From Castellaniella sp. (GTDB taxonomy: Bacteria > Pseudomonadota > Gammaproteobacteria > Burkholderiales > Burkholderiaceae_B), in contig NZ_SCQN01000020.1 of NCBI RefSeq assembly GCF_004321985.1, positions 1-64,000 on the forward strand: a DNA stretch of 64,000 bases, in the 5' to 3' direction. Position numbers and translations under genes: made by a program. This document shows, piece by piece, positions 1 to 8,667 of the stretch (position 1 is its first letter; every line of letters begins with the position of its first letter). Below the pieces are notes generated by a model that was not told the origin of the DNA, did no database searches, and saw nothing but the letters and a program-made list of their open reading frames with translations.

Positions 1-131
1 TGATGGCGTTCTTCCTGACCATGCCCTACGGGAAATTTGCGCATGGGATCTTCCGCTCGGCCGCGCTGCTGAAGAATGCAGTGGACAGGCGGATGGATGC
101 GGCGGCGACCGCTGCGGCCTCGGCGCACTGA
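1..131 (+). CDS. TcuB-like protein, C-terminal end only (partial)
   Basis: Only the last 43 or so codons are present; the frame enters at the window edge and ends at TGA 129-131. The visible tail ([20 protein letters not shown]) resembles the membrane C-terminus of TcuB/CitB-type tricarballylate-utilization proteins, which pass electrons from a flavoprotein dehydrogenase through FeS and haem. This rests on recall of the family tail. It faces the end of livF across about 40 bp, so the two genes converge. A link with the FAD dehydrogenase at 7161-8666 is possible but unsupported by operon structure. Confidence 0.55.
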   Translation, partial: MAFFLTMPYGKFAHGIFRSAALLKNAVDRRMDAAATAAASAH

Positions 132-171
132 GGTCCGCGGCCTGCTGGATCCGGGGCGCCGAGTACCCCAG

Positions 172-912
172 TCAGGCGGCGCCCAAGTGTGCGCCCGCCA
201 TGCCCATATAAGCCTCGACCATGCGTGGGTCGGCGAGCAGCTCCTTGGAAGTCCCTGCGGCGGCGATCCGCCCCTGTTCGAACACCAGCGCGCGGTTGGC
301 GAAGCGCAGTGCGGCGCGGGCGTTCTGCTCCACGACCATGATGGTGAGGCCGGATTCGAGCAGGCCTGCAAGCGTCGCATAGAGCTCGGAGATGATTTTC
401 GGTGCGAGGCCGGTGGAGGGCTCGTCCAGCAGAAGTAGCCGAGGCTTTCCCATCAGGGCCCGAGCGATGGCGACCATCTGCTGTTCGCCCCCCGACAGCA
501 AGCCACAGCGCCCTTTGATGAGCGGCTTGAGCTTGGGAAATATCTGCAAGGTCTCGTCAATTCGACGGGTCCGTTCAGCGCCCGCCTCGCGGGCCGCGCC
601 CAGCTCCAGGTTTTCGCGCACCGACATTTCGGGGAAAAGTTGCCGCCCTTCGGGAACGTAGCCTATCCCCATTTTGCAACGTCGGTAGGTTGGCAGATCC
701 GTCAACGGTTGGCCATCGAATGTCACGGTTCCTTGAGAGCTGGGGATTTCCCCCATGATGGTGCGTAGCAGTGTTGTTTTTCCTGCCCCGTTGGCGCCGA
801 CGACCGCGATGGTGTCGCGGGTATCCAGGTGCAGATCAATGCCGGAAATCACGGGGACCTTGCCATAGCCGGCCGTCACGGATTCAAGTTTGAGGCATTC
901 GGTGGTGGTCAT
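172..912 (-). CDS. Branched-chain amino acid-type ABC transporter ATP-binding protein, LivF family
   Basis: Cytoplasmic ATPase subunit of about 246 residues, the normal LivF size. Walker A GANGAGKT is at about 39-46, the ABC signature LSGGEQQ at about 139-145 and the Walker B run with DEP at about 159-165. The reading frame extends upstream to 969, but that part overlaps the preceding gene. ATG 912 begins five bases after that gene stops and matches the usual LivF N-terminus. It is the last gene of the long minus-strand operon starting with the aldehyde dehydrogenase and would pair with the LivG half of the fusion upstream. Substrate unknown. Confidence 0.93.
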   Translation of the reverse strand: MTTTECLKLESVTAGYGKVPVISGIDLHLDTRDTIAVVGANGAGKTTLLRTIMGEIPSSQGTVTFDGQPLTDLPTYRRCKMGIGYVPEGRQLFPEMSVRENLELGAAREAGAERTRRIDETLQIFPKLKPLIKGRCGLLSGGEQQMVAIARALMGKPRLLLLDEPSTGLAPKIISELYATLAGLLESGLTIMVVEQNARAALRFANRALVFEQGRIAAAGTSKELLADPRMVEAYMGMAGAHLGAA

Positions 913-917
913 TGTCG

Positions 918-2639
918 TCAGCCTTCGTAGTCCGCGCCCATGTAGGCGTTGATCACCTCGGGATTGCACAGGACTTCGTGAGGTGTCCCGCTTGCGATGA
1001 TCCGGCCGAAATCCAGTACCTGCGCGCGGCTGGCAAGGTCCACGATGGCTGGCAGCACGTGTTCGATGGCAACGATGGCGCAGCCGCCGGCCATGGCCCG
1101 TCGCAGCGCCGCATGAACTTGTTCGATTTCATGCACTGTCATGCCTGCCATCGCTTCGTCCAACAGCAAGACCTTGGGTCTCAATGCCAGCGCGCGAGCG
1201 ATCTCCAGCAGCCGTTGCAGCCCCGGTGGCAGCGTGTCGGGCTGCTCGGACCAGTGGTCCAGGAGACCCGTGTCTCTCAGAAGTTCCGTGGTTCTGTGGA
1301 TGGCTGTCTCGCGCGGTACGTGCCCTGAGGATGCGGCGACCAGGATGGTTTCCCACACGGTCAGTGACGGAAACAGGCGGCTGGACTGGAACGTCCTCGC
1401 CAGCCCCATCTGCGCCAGCGCGTGGGGTTTCAGACCGTGGATGTCGCGCTTGCCAAAGTGTGTCGTGCCGCTGCCCGTCAGGTAGTTGGACATGAGGCTG
1501 AACAGGGTGCTCTTGCCGGCCCCGTTGGGGCCGATGATCGCGAGCATCTCGCCCGACCGGGCCTCCAGATCCACGTTGTCGACCGCTGTGACGCCGCCGA
1601 AGCGGACGCCCAGCCCGTGGCAGGAGAGTGCGGTGGAGTGCCCGTCGGGCGTGTTTTCATTGGCGCTGCCAGGGTCTGGCGGTGGGGTGGGTCGTGTAGC
1701 AGGTGGGGGGCTCCAGATCGGTTTGCGCCGCCACCAGCCGAGCTTGTCGAAGAAGGCCGTGATGCCGCCCGGCATGACGACAGCAATGAAAATTGTGAGG
1801 GCTCCCAGGATGACCTGTTGTTCGGTGGGAAAGCGCGCCCACAGGAAGGTCCCGATGAGCGAGATCAGGATTCCGCCGATCACGGGGCCCCAGACCGTCC
1901 CAATGCCGCCGGCCAGCACCATGAGCACGGTCTGCAGCTCAATGTTGCCATTGAAGGCGCTGTTGGGATCCAGGTAGCCGATATTCCAGACGTAGAGGGC
2001 GCCGCCCACGCCGCCGAAGGCCGCGCTCAGGCAAAGTGCGCGCAGTTTTGCCGTGAAGGTGTTGACCCCCGAGGATTGCGCGGCCAGATCATCATCGCGG
2101 GTTGCCATCAGGCGCAGACCCAGCCTGGAACGGCTCAGGGCATGGACGATGAGGACCGCACCAGCGGCCACCAGAACCATGACCAGCGCGCTTTCGTTGG
2201 GAGATTCAGCCGGCAGCACGGTGGTGCCCATGGGTCCACCGGTAATGGACAGGCTGCTGGCGATGATCTGCAGGATACGTGCAAGGCCGAACATGCCCAG
2301 CGCAAAGAAGATGCCGTGCAGCCTGAGCATCACTCCGCCCAGGACCAGCGCCAGGATGGCGGCTGCCACAGCAGCCAGCGGCGCGGCGACGTACCATTCG
2401 ACTTCCAGGTGGATCATCGCCAGCGCCGCAGCGTAGGCGCCGAAGCCGAAGAAGCTGACTTGTCCGAATGACACGTATCCGGCGATGCCGCTGATGATGT
2501 TCCACCCCAGAGCCAGAAGGATGAAGAGCGCGATCGTGAACAGTGTCTGTGCGTAGTACCCCGATCCGGCCAGCGCGACGCCGACACCGGCCAGAGTGAG
2601 CAGGATGAGGCAGGTTCCCTGAATGACATTGCTCTTCAT
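918..2639 (-). CDS. LivM-LivG fusion: ABC permease joined to ATP-binding domain
   Basis: A 573-residue protein combining two normally separate Liv subunits. Residues 1 to about 300 are a multi-spanning LivM permease. A Pro-rich linker follows (about 310-325), then a LivG ATPase with Walker A GPNGAGKST at about 370-378 and Walker B ending in DE at about 494-495. The ABC signature is degenerate (LPPGLQR, about 470-476; LivG usually has LSYGQQR) and the D-loop region reads DEAMAGM, where DEPxAGL is usual. The catalytic Glu and the H-loop His (VAIEHV) remain, so ATPase activity is still plausible. The start ATG overlaps the livH stop as ATGA. Confidence 0.93.
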   Translation of the reverse strand: MKSNVIQGTCLILLTLAGVGVALAGSGYYAQTLFTIALFILLALGWNIISGIAGYVSFGQVSFFGFGAYAAALAMIHLEVEWYVAAPLAAVAAAILALVLGGVMLRLHGIFFALGMFGLARILQIIASSLSITGGPMGTTVLPAESPNESALVMVLVAAGAVLIVHALSRSRLGLRLMATRDDDLAAQSSGVNTFTAKLRALCLSAAFGGVGGALYVWNIGYLDPNSAFNGNIELQTVLMVLAGGIGTVWGPVIGGILISLIGTFLWARFPTEQQVILGALTIFIAVVMPGGITAFFDKLGWWRRKPIWSPPPATRPTPPPDPGSANENTPDGHSTALSCHGLGVRFGGVTAVDNVDLEARSGEMLAIIGPNGAGKSTLFSLMSNYLTGSGTTHFGKRDIHGLKPHALAQMGLARTFQSSRLFPSLTVWETILVAASSGHVPRETAIHRTTELLRDTGLLDHWSEQPDTLPPGLQRLLEIARALALRPKVLLLDEAMAGMTVHEIEQVHAALRRAMAGGCAIVAIEHVLPAIVDLASRAQVLDFGRIIASGTPHEVLCNPEVINAYMGADYEG

Positions 2640-3511
2640 ACCCGCCCCACTTTTCCGAACAGGCCCTGCGGCCGGAAGATCAGGACGGCAATGAAGATGA
2701 CGTAGATGGCGGCGCTGGCCGGGTTGGACCCCAGGTAGTATTGCGTGAAGACTTCAACGATGCCCAGGATTTCAGCGGCGACCAGCGCCCCCATGTAGTT
2801 CCCCAGCCCGCCAAGAGCGATGATGGTGAAGGCCTGGATGGTCAGTTCGCCGCTGGCGGTCGTCTGGAACGGGATCAAGGTGATGACCAGCGAACCGGCC
2901 GCCCCCGCCAGAGCGGCGCCCACGCCGAAGCTGATGATGCGGATCAAGCGGCCGTTCAGGCCGCAGCAGGCAGCCCCAAGCCCCGATTGCGCCGTGGCGC
3001 GCACCGACTTTCCCATCATGGTGTAGGTCAACCAAAGGTGCAGCGCCAGCGCGGTGCAGAACGCCAGGGCCGAAGCGGCCACCAGAGCCTGCGGCAGCGC
3101 GATTCCGTCCAGCTCGATGGATCCCTGCAAAAAAGGCAGGGATTGGAATTGCGAGCCCCATATCAGGAAACTGGTGTTGGCGATGACGTAGGACAGTCCA
3201 AATGTTGCGAGCAGCGTCCGCAGTTCTCCCAGCGACCCCTTGACCGGGATATGTTCCAGGATCAGGTATTGCACGACGACGCCGATCACGAACAGCAGCC
3301 CGGCCGCGAGTGGAAAGGCGATGATGGGCGAAATGCCGTGTGCGGAGAACAGCGTGAAGGCCAGCAGCCCGCCCATGATGATCATGTCGCCGTGGGCCAG
3401 GTTGACGACCTTCATGACTCCGTAGATCAGGTTCAGTCCGGTCGCCATGAGCAGATAGACGCCGCCCCAGAGCAGGCCAAGGAGCAGCAGGTTGATGATC
3501 GTGATCCACAT
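2636..3511 (-). CDS. Branched-chain amino acid-type ABC transporter permease, LivH family
   Basis: Integral inner-membrane permease of 291 residues, typical for LivH. It contains the family segments NLIYGVMKVVNLAHGD near residue 30 and GGLGNYMGALVAAEILG near 235. Its stop overlaps the start of the LivM-LivG fusion by four bases, so translation is probably coupled. The gap to the binding-protein gene upstream is 76 bp and holds an inverted repeat. It should form the membrane channel as a heterodimer with the LivM half of the fusion. Confidence 0.93.
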   Translation of the reverse strand: MWITIINLLLLGLLWGGVYLLMATGLNLIYGVMKVVNLAHGDMIIMGGLLAFTLFSAHGISPIIAFPLAAGLLFVIGVVVQYLILEHIPVKGSLGELRTLLATFGLSYVIANTSFLIWGSQFQSLPFLQGSIELDGIALPQALVAASALAFCTALALHLWLTYTMMGKSVRATAQSGLGAACCGLNGRLIRIISFGVGAALAGAAGSLVITLIPFQTTASGELTIQAFTIIALGGLGNYMGALVAAEILGIVEVFTQYYLGSNPASAAIYVIFIAVLIFRPQGLFGKVGRV

Positions 3512-3542
3512 GTCTAGCTCAATTCCCGATGGTTCGTGGTGA

Positions 3543-3574
3543 TCATGGCCGGTGCGCCTGCGTCCCGGTCATGA
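3543..3574. other. Inverted repeat between binding-protein and livH genes
   Basis: TCATGGCCGG (3543-3552) and CCGGTCATGA (3565-3574) are complementary with one mismatch around a 12-base loop. It lies just downstream of the binding-protein stop, and no T-tract follows on the minus strand. It may act as a 3' stabiliser or partial terminator that lets binding protein accumulate above the permease level; this is inference. Confidence 0.4.
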
Positions 3575-3587
3575 CCCTGTCAGCAGC

Positions 3588-4775
3588 CTACTTCCAGCCG
3601 CCGTGCGGGAGCATCGGCTTGGCCTGCGCGTCTTGCTTGGGCCAGACCAGTACCTGTTTGCCGTCCTGCCATTGCAGGACGTAGCTGCGGTAGCCCGTCT
3701 GCAGCCCGGTGGGGCTTAGCTTGAAGTGCCCGACGACCGTTTCTTCTGACGTCTTCAGAAACGCGTCGCGGATCTTGGTCTGATCCAGGCTGCCTACTTG
3801 AGTGACAGCCTTGCCGAACAGTTTCATGCTGGCGTACGCGACGGCTGCGTGGTAGTCCGGCGCCACGCCGAACTTCGCCTGGAAGGCCTTGACGAATTCC
3901 TCGTTGCCCTTGGTTTTCAGGGAGGGGAAGTAGAGCGTGGTCCCGAAGATCCCGTTGGCGGCTGTCCCCAGGGATTTCTGGAACTCGGGCTCAACCGGTC
4001 CGATGCTGAAGGCGAACATCTTGGCCGCAATATTTTGCGACTTGGCTGCCCGTACGATGCCTTCCGCGTCGGCCAGGTAGGTCGCTCCGACGATCACATC
4101 CGGATGCAGCTTGCCGGCTTTCAGAACCAGCGCGCTGAAGTCCGTCGTGCTCGGATCGTAGGACTCCTTGAAGACGATCTTCATGCCGAGCTTCTTGACC
4201 TCGTCCTCGATCCCGCCAGCCAGTTGAATCGGAAACTGCGTGTTCTGGATCAGCAGCGCAACCGTCTTGTAGCCTTTGGAGGCCGCCAGATCCAGTGCCG
4301 GAGTCATGTACTGCGGTGTCTGGGTGATGGCCTGGATCAGGTACGGGTATTTGCCGGAATAGTTCTCGACGTTGGCAGCCAACGAGGGCATGACCTTCTT
4401 GGCACGGTTGACGATAGGGGCCACGGCAGCCGTCAGGTCCGTCTGGTAGGGGCTCACGAGCAAGTCGACCTTGTCATCCGTCAGCAGCTTCTGGTAGAGC
4501 TGCACGGCAGTCGATGGGTTTCCCTGGTCGTCGTATTTGATCAGGTCCAGCTTGCGGCCCAGCAGGCCGCCGGCTTGGTTGATTTCATCGATGGCGAGCT
4601 GGTAGCCGCGCAGTTCGAAGATGGCGGGCGGTGAATAAGGGCCCGTCTGGGTGATTGAAAGGCCGACCTTGATGTCGGGTTGGGCCGCGTAGCTGGGCCC
4701 CAGGCTGGTGGCCGCCAGTAGCAGGGCGCCGGCGATCAGCCTGACTGGAAATCGGGTGAGCGGGTGAGTGGACAT
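3588..4775 (-). CDS. ABC transporter periplasmic binding protein, Liv/amide type
   Basis: Periplasmic type I solute-binding protein of 395 residues. ATG 4775 is preferred over the upstream in-frame ATG because AAGGAG precedes it by about six bases and it begins a proper Sec signal (basic start, hydrophobic core, SYAA cleavage area near residue 30). The mature protein starts DIKVGLSITQTGPYS and contains AIDEINQAGGLLGRK, both hallmarks of Liv-type receptors. It is followed by its own livH, livM-livG and livF, and preceded by catabolic genes on the same strand. Receptors of this class bind amino acids, amides, urea or aromatic acids; the ligand cannot be read here. Confidence 0.92.
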   Translation of the reverse strand: MSTHPLTRFPVRLIAGALLLAATSLGPSYAAQPDIKVGLSITQTGPYSPPAIFELRGYQLAIDEINQAGGLLGRKLDLIKYDDQGNPSTAVQLYQKLLTDDKVDLLVSPYQTDLTAAVAPIVNRAKKVMPSLAANVENYSGKYPYLIQAITQTPQYMTPALDLAASKGYKTVALLIQNTQFPIQLAGGIEDEVKKLGMKIVFKESYDPSTTDFSALVLKAGKLHPDVIVGATYLADAEGIVRAAKSQNIAAKMFAFSIGPVEPEFQKSLGTAANGIFGTTLYFPSLKTKGNEEFVKAFQAKFGVAPDYHAAVAYASMKLFGKAVTQVGSLDQTKIRDAFLKTSEETVVGHFKLSPTGLQTGYRSYVLQWQDGKQVLVWPKQDAQAKPMLPHGGWK

Positions 4776-4856
4776 GGTGTCTCCTTGCTTGAGCGTGGTT
4801 GCTGCATGGACCCTGAGATGTTTCTCGGGCTTTCTGAGACTGGGAATAGGCATTCC

Positions 4857-5837
4857 CTATGGCTTCTGCGTGTTTTCCCCTTTGTGGGCGGTCCTCTGTC
4901 GTCTGGCGGCCAGTATGGTTTGGGCCAGACCTGACTGCAGGTCGTATTGCGGGGTATATCCCAGTTCGCGGTGGGCCCGGGAAATGTCCAGAGCCCCTTT
5001 CATGGCGGTCGGGAACCGGCCGCCATGCCGGTACAGGCCGGGGGCCGCCGACAGGTCGGCCCCCGGAATCAGTTCGCTGACGATGCGGGCCGCGTCGGCA
5101 ATGGTGGGCGCCTGGCCCGTGGCGATATGGTAGGCATCGAATGCGTGGTGATCCTTGTCCAGCGCCAGCAGCACGCCAGCCACCGTATCCGTGATGTAGA
5201 CCTGATCCACCGCGAGGTCGCCGCCCTCGCTCAGGTGGCAGGGGGTGCCGTCGAGCGCAGCGTCGATGAAGATCTTGGGTACCCTGGCTCTGGGCAGATC
5301 TGGTCCGTACACCCAGCAGGTCCGGATGTTGATGCATTCAAGGCCGTATCGGGCGGCGTAGATGCGGCCGTAGTGTTCGGTGGCGAGCTTGGTCAGTCCG
5401 TAGACGCTGTTGGGCCTTTGCGGATGATCCTCGGTGATGACAGGTGCGGTGAAGTCGCCGTAGGTTTCTTCAGTGCTGACGTAGATCAGCCGGCGGGTGC
5501 CGTTCAACCGCATGGCCTCGAGCAGGTTGATGGAGCCCTCGGTGTTGACGCGCAGGGCCTTGATCGGGATGTCGGCCGCCGGCGCCACACCGACGATGGC
5601 CGCCGTGTGGATGACCGCGCGTGGTTGCCACGACTGGAATACGTCCACGACCTGTCCCCATTCGCCCAGGTCGGCCTCCACCAGGGACAGCGACGGGTAT
5701 CGTTGCGCGAGTGCAAGCGATGAGGTCGAGGAACGCAGATCCAGACCGATCACCGGGTCTCCCCGGGCGAGCAATGCCTCGACGATGGCTGAGCCCAGCC
5801 ACCCCGAGGCGCCTGTGACGAGGATGCCTTGTGCCAT
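4857..5837 (-). CDS. NAD-dependent epimerase/dehydratase (extended SDR)
   Basis: A 326-residue extended short-chain dehydrogenase. The N-terminal Rossmann motif TGASGWLG is at about 8-15, and the catalytic pair appears as YGLTK after the Ser region STEETYG. These proteins usually act on nucleotide sugars or related polyhydroxy acids with tightly bound NAD. ATG 5837 (MAQGILVTG) is chosen because the fold starts there; the longer frame reaches into the cupin gene. It lies 14 bp downstream of the cupin gene within the catabolic operon, so a small-molecule substrate of the same pathway is as likely as a sugar nucleotide. Confidence 0.85.
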   Translation of the reverse strand: MAQGILVTGASGWLGSAIVEALLARGDPVIGLDLRSSTSSLALAQRYPSLSLVEADLGEWGQVVDVFQSWQPRAVIHTAAIVGVAPAADIPIKALRVNTEGSINLLEAMRLNGTRRLIYVSTEETYGDFTAPVITEDHPQRPNSVYGLTKLATEHYGRIYAARYGLECINIRTCWVYGPDLPRARVPKIFIDAALDGTPCHLSEGGDLAVDQVYITDTVAGVLLALDKDHHAFDAYHIATGQAPTIADAARIVSELIPGADLSAAPGLYRHGGRFPTAMKGALDISRAHRELGYTPQYDLQSGLAQTILAARRQRTAHKGENTQKP

Positions 5838-5851
5838 GGTGCGCCTCGCCT

Positions 5852-6244
5852 TCAGTCGTCGGTCGGCGGCGTGGTGATCACCAGGAACACCAGCGTCTCC
5901 GTCCCCGTGCAATGCAGTTCGTGCACGACTCCGGGCGGAATGAATGCCACGTCATTGCCCCGGACGACCCGGCTCTCCCCGTCGGTGATCAGCACGCCTT
6001 CACCGCTCAGGAAGTGGTAGATCTGTTCCTGGACCTTGTGGACGTGGCTTTCCACGAAGGCGCCGGGCTCGTAACAGGAAATGCGGTGGTCAAAGAACCG
6101 GCTGCCGCTCATTTCGGGTGTGACGATGGCCTTGGAAAGCGCCTGGTGGTGGTGTCCCGGGTATTCGGTCCAGAACAGCTCGGCAAGATTGCGGGTGACG
6201 GCGGCCTTCGGGGTGCCGGACTTACGGGTGTGTGACTTGGCCAT
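5852..6244 (-). CDS. Cupin-domain protein
   Basis: A 130-residue single-domain cupin. The metal-binding signature is visible as HVHKVQEQIYHFLSG at about 63-77, with the second-motif PPGVVHELH near 104-112 supplying the last His. The start at 6244 has AGGAG about seven bases upstream. Cupins of this size act as isomerases, dioxygenases or lyases, or merely bind a metabolite. Its position between a TIM-barrel isomerase and an epimerase suggests an enzymatic role in the same route. No specific reaction can be assigned. Confidence 0.85.
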   Translation of the reverse strand: MAKSHTRKSGTPKAAVTRNLAELFWTEYPGHHHQALSKAIVTPEMSGSRFFDHRISCYEPGAFVESHVHKVQEQIYHFLSGEGVLITDGESRVVRGNDVAFIPPGVVHELHCTGTETLVFLVITTPPTDD

Positions 6245-6321
6245 GTGGGTCTCCTGTTCAGTTGTGTCCTGGGGTGTGTTCAATCAATCCGCGAAGACTG
6301 TATTGAGGCTCGAATCCGAGA

Positions 6322-7164
6322 TCAGCCGGCATGTTGGTGTTGCCTCGCGCTCGTGATGTTCATTCGCGCCAGCGCATCGTGGCTCGAGAGAATGGCGGGC
6401 AGGATGTCGGGCGCGATGATCTCCAGCAGGATGGGGCCTTCGTAGCCATGGGCCTGCAGAGCGTCCTGCAACAGTTCGAAGGGGACATTGCCCGCGCCCA
6501 CCGGGTCGTGGCGCCAGCCGTTGCGGGTCGTGTCCGAGCAATGCACCAGTTCGATTCGCCCGTTCAGGCTTGCCACACCGGCGGCCGGTGATTCTCCCGC
6601 GAAGTGAGCGTTGGCCACGTCGTAGCAGGCGCATAGCGTCGTGTCGCTCATTTCGTCCAGGAATTCGCGGATGTCACGGCAATGCGGCAGCGCGGCAAAG
6701 GGCACGTTCTCGATGGCCAGTTTTATGCCCAGGTTGCGGGCCAGAGGAATCAGGGCTCCGATCGTCTCGCGCAGGATCGCGCGGGACCGGTCAGACGGAC
6801 AGGGCAACAGCGGATTGACTCGTCCAGGCACGGTCACGAGCCGAGGAGCCCCCAGGTCGGCCGCCAGGATCAGCGCCTTCTGGAACAGTGCGATCGTGTA
6901 GTCGCGGGTGTAGGCGAATGGGCTGGCGAGATTGGTGTCCAGGCTTGGCAGGTTGAGGGAGGTGAAGGACAGCCCTTCGCCCTGCATATAGGCTTTCAGT
7001 TCGCGGCGCTCGCGGGCGGAGGCCTCCACGTCCAGATGAGGTGGGTTGATGACGCCTTCGAACTGGCGGTATCCGTAGGGGGCGAGCTGCTCCAGACACG
7101 CTCGCAGCGTATGGCTCCAGATGTAGCCGTAGGTGTTGACGCTGGCGGGTTGGAGGGCAGTCAC
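6322..7164 (-). CDS. Sugar phosphate isomerase/epimerase family protein (AP endonuclease 2-like TIM barrel)
   Basis: A 280-residue TIM-barrel protein of the xylose-isomerase-like superfamily. Metal-ligand segments are recognisable: KLAIENVPF with the Glu, CYDVANAHFAG with Asp and His, and PILLEIIAP with the final Glu. Members include IolE and IolI of inositol breakdown, hydroxypyruvate isomerase and 3-dehydroshikimate dehydratase. It starts with GTG at 7162-7164, overlapping the stop of the FAD dehydrogenase as GTGA, so translational coupling is likely. The neighbourhood (ThDP enzyme, ALDH) recalls inositol-type catabolism but is not a known iol cluster. Confidence 0.85.
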   Translation of the reverse strand: MTALQPASVNTYGYIWSHTLRACLEQLAPYGYRQFEGVINPPHLDVEASARERRELKAYMQGEGLSFTSLNLPSLDTNLASPFAYTRDYTIALFQKALILAADLGAPRLVTVPGRVNPLLPCPSDRSRAILRETIGALIPLARNLGIKLAIENVPFAALPHCRDIREFLDEMSDTTLCACYDVANAHFAGESPAAGVASLNGRIELVHCSDTTRNGWRHDPVGAGNVPFELLQDALQAHGYEGPILLEIIAPDILPAILSSHDALARMNITSARQHQHAG

Positions 7165-8666
7165 GGAGCGTCCCCCGGGTTGACGGGCGTGGAGGGCTGC
7201 CGGCGTTCTCGCGGCAACGAAGCCACCAGCTTCCCCGCGCGGCGCCCGGAGACGAAGGCCCAGGCAATGTGATGACCGTGTCCCTTCAGCAGCAGCCCGC
7301 CCTGGCCGGTGGAACCGACGGCGTACAGCCCGTCGATCGGCTGATCATCGGTGTCCAGCACCCGATGGGATGTGTCGACCTTCAGTCCGCCCTCGTTATG
7401 GACGAAGACGGAGCGCACTGGTCCCAGGGCGACATACGGGCCAGGCATGGGGTGCTCACCCAACGCTTCCTGCAGCCGCGAGTCTTGCATGTGGAGCTGG
7501 GCCGCAAGCGCCGGCAGGGAGTCCGCCTGCGTGTAGATGTCTTTTCGGTTCCTGGCGTAATCGGCTAGATACGCGTAGGCGACGCCTGGTGCGGTAGAGA
7601 TGAAGTCAGGCCAGGCCGAGAAGCGCTGAGCGATGTCGTTCCCGAATATGATCCAGCCGCGGTTGCCCGGCTCGTCGGCCAGCGCGTAGGCGAGCTTCTG
7701 CGGCGTGTCCCGGACCGCCTTGCCTTCCTGATTGACCAGTACGGCGCCCGCCTCGAACAATGACAATGAAGGCGCCAGCGCCGTCGTCAGGAACTGCATG
7801 AGAAACGGGCGCAGGATGGCCTGAGGCACATGCGACATGGACCACTGCATAAAGACCGCCAGCGCGCGCCATGGGGGTAGGCGCCGGATCAGTGTTTCCT
7901 TTTGCGGCGGAATGAAGCGCAATTCGGGACCTAGGGCCAGATCCCCGTTCAGAACGGACGCGCCCAGGGCTTCGGCCAATTTCTGGCCGTCGCCGGTGGC
8001 CGTCATGTTGATGGCCTCGACCTTGGCCTCGCGGGGCCCCATGAAGCGCGCCTTCAGTTCCGGGCTGTTGGTGAAGTCGCCGGCCGCCAGGATAGTGCCG
8101 TTGATGCCTCGGAAGAAGACATCGCGCCCATCGAGCTGGACTTTGGCCCCGACCACGCGCCCCTTGTCGAGCACCAGCTCGTGCACTCTCGCGTTGCAGC
8201 GGATGTCCACACCGTCGCGCCGGGCGCGCCGTTCCAGGTGATAGATATAGGATCGGGAATTGGGCAGTACGTTGTGCATCCGGGGCAGCCGGTGCGGCGG
8301 CTCGGGCATGGGGCCCATGAAGCGGACCCCTGAGTCCAGCAGCCACTGGAAGGCTGCCGGGACTTCGTCGCACAGGATCTTGCGCAATGCGTCGTTGTCC
8401 GCCCGGTTCATCCCCGTTGCGAACTTGGGCATGTCCTCCCAGTGCTGTTGTGGGTTGTCGTCTATGCCCTTGGCGCGCTGGTGGGGTGTCTGGGTCGCCG
8501 AGATCGAGCCGATGGACCAGGCGGTCGAGCCGCCCAATTTTGGGTTTTTCTCCAGCAACACCACGCGGGCTCCCGCCTCGCGCGCTTCGATGGCGGCCGC
8601 CAGGCCGGAGCCGCCGCCACCGACCACGACGACGTCGAAGACTGCCTCGGTTGAATTCCGGGCCAT
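7161..8666 (-). CDS. FAD-dependent dehydrogenase of the fumarate reductase/3-ketosteroid dehydrogenase family
   Basis: A 501-residue flavoprotein. The N-terminal dinucleotide motif GGGGSG is at about 16-21 and is followed by a Glu-containing segment (LLEKNPKLGGSTAWS), typical of the FAD_binding_2 family. The C-terminus carries the flavin-contact stretch GLYAVGSTGQGGLLLKG. ATG 8666 is chosen because it follows the upstream stop by one base and begins at the Rossmann fold; the open frame continues to 9056 inside the neighbour. Such enzymes introduce or remove C=C bonds next to carbonyl or carboxyl groups (fumarate, tricarballylate, urocanate, steroids). No haem or FeS domain is present, so a separate electron acceptor is expected. 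Confidence 0.87.
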   Translation of the reverse strand: MARNSTEAVFDVVVVGGGGSGLAAAIEAREAGARVVLLEKNPKLGGSTAWSIGSISATQTPHQRAKGIDDNPQQHWEDMPKFATGMNRADNDALRKILCDEVPAAFQWLLDSGVRFMGPMPEPPHRLPRMHNVLPNSRSYIYHLERRARRDGVDIRCNARVHELVLDKGRVVGAKVQLDGRDVFFRGINGTILAAGDFTNSPELKARFMGPREAKVEAINMTATGDGQKLAEALGASVLNGDLALGPELRFIPPQKETLIRRLPPWRALAVFMQWSMSHVPQAILRPFLMQFLTTALAPSLSLFEAGAVLVNQEGKAVRDTPQKLAYALADEPGNRGWIIFGNDIAQRFSAWPDFISTAPGVAYAYLADYARNRKDIYTQADSLPALAAQLHMQDSRLQEALGEHPMPGPYVALGPVRSVFVHNEGGLKVDTSHRVLDTDDQPIDGLYAVGSTGQGGLLLKGHGHHIAWAFVSGRRAGKLVASLPRERRQPSTPVNPGDAP

Positions 8667-8667
8667 G

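Noticed and set aside
7161-8666. Naming the FAD dehydrogenase TcuA (tricarballylate dehydrogenase) because a TcuB-like tail is at the window edge
   Set aside because: The two genes are over 7 kb apart, on opposite strands, and separated by a Liv operon; the flavoprotein family covers many substrates.
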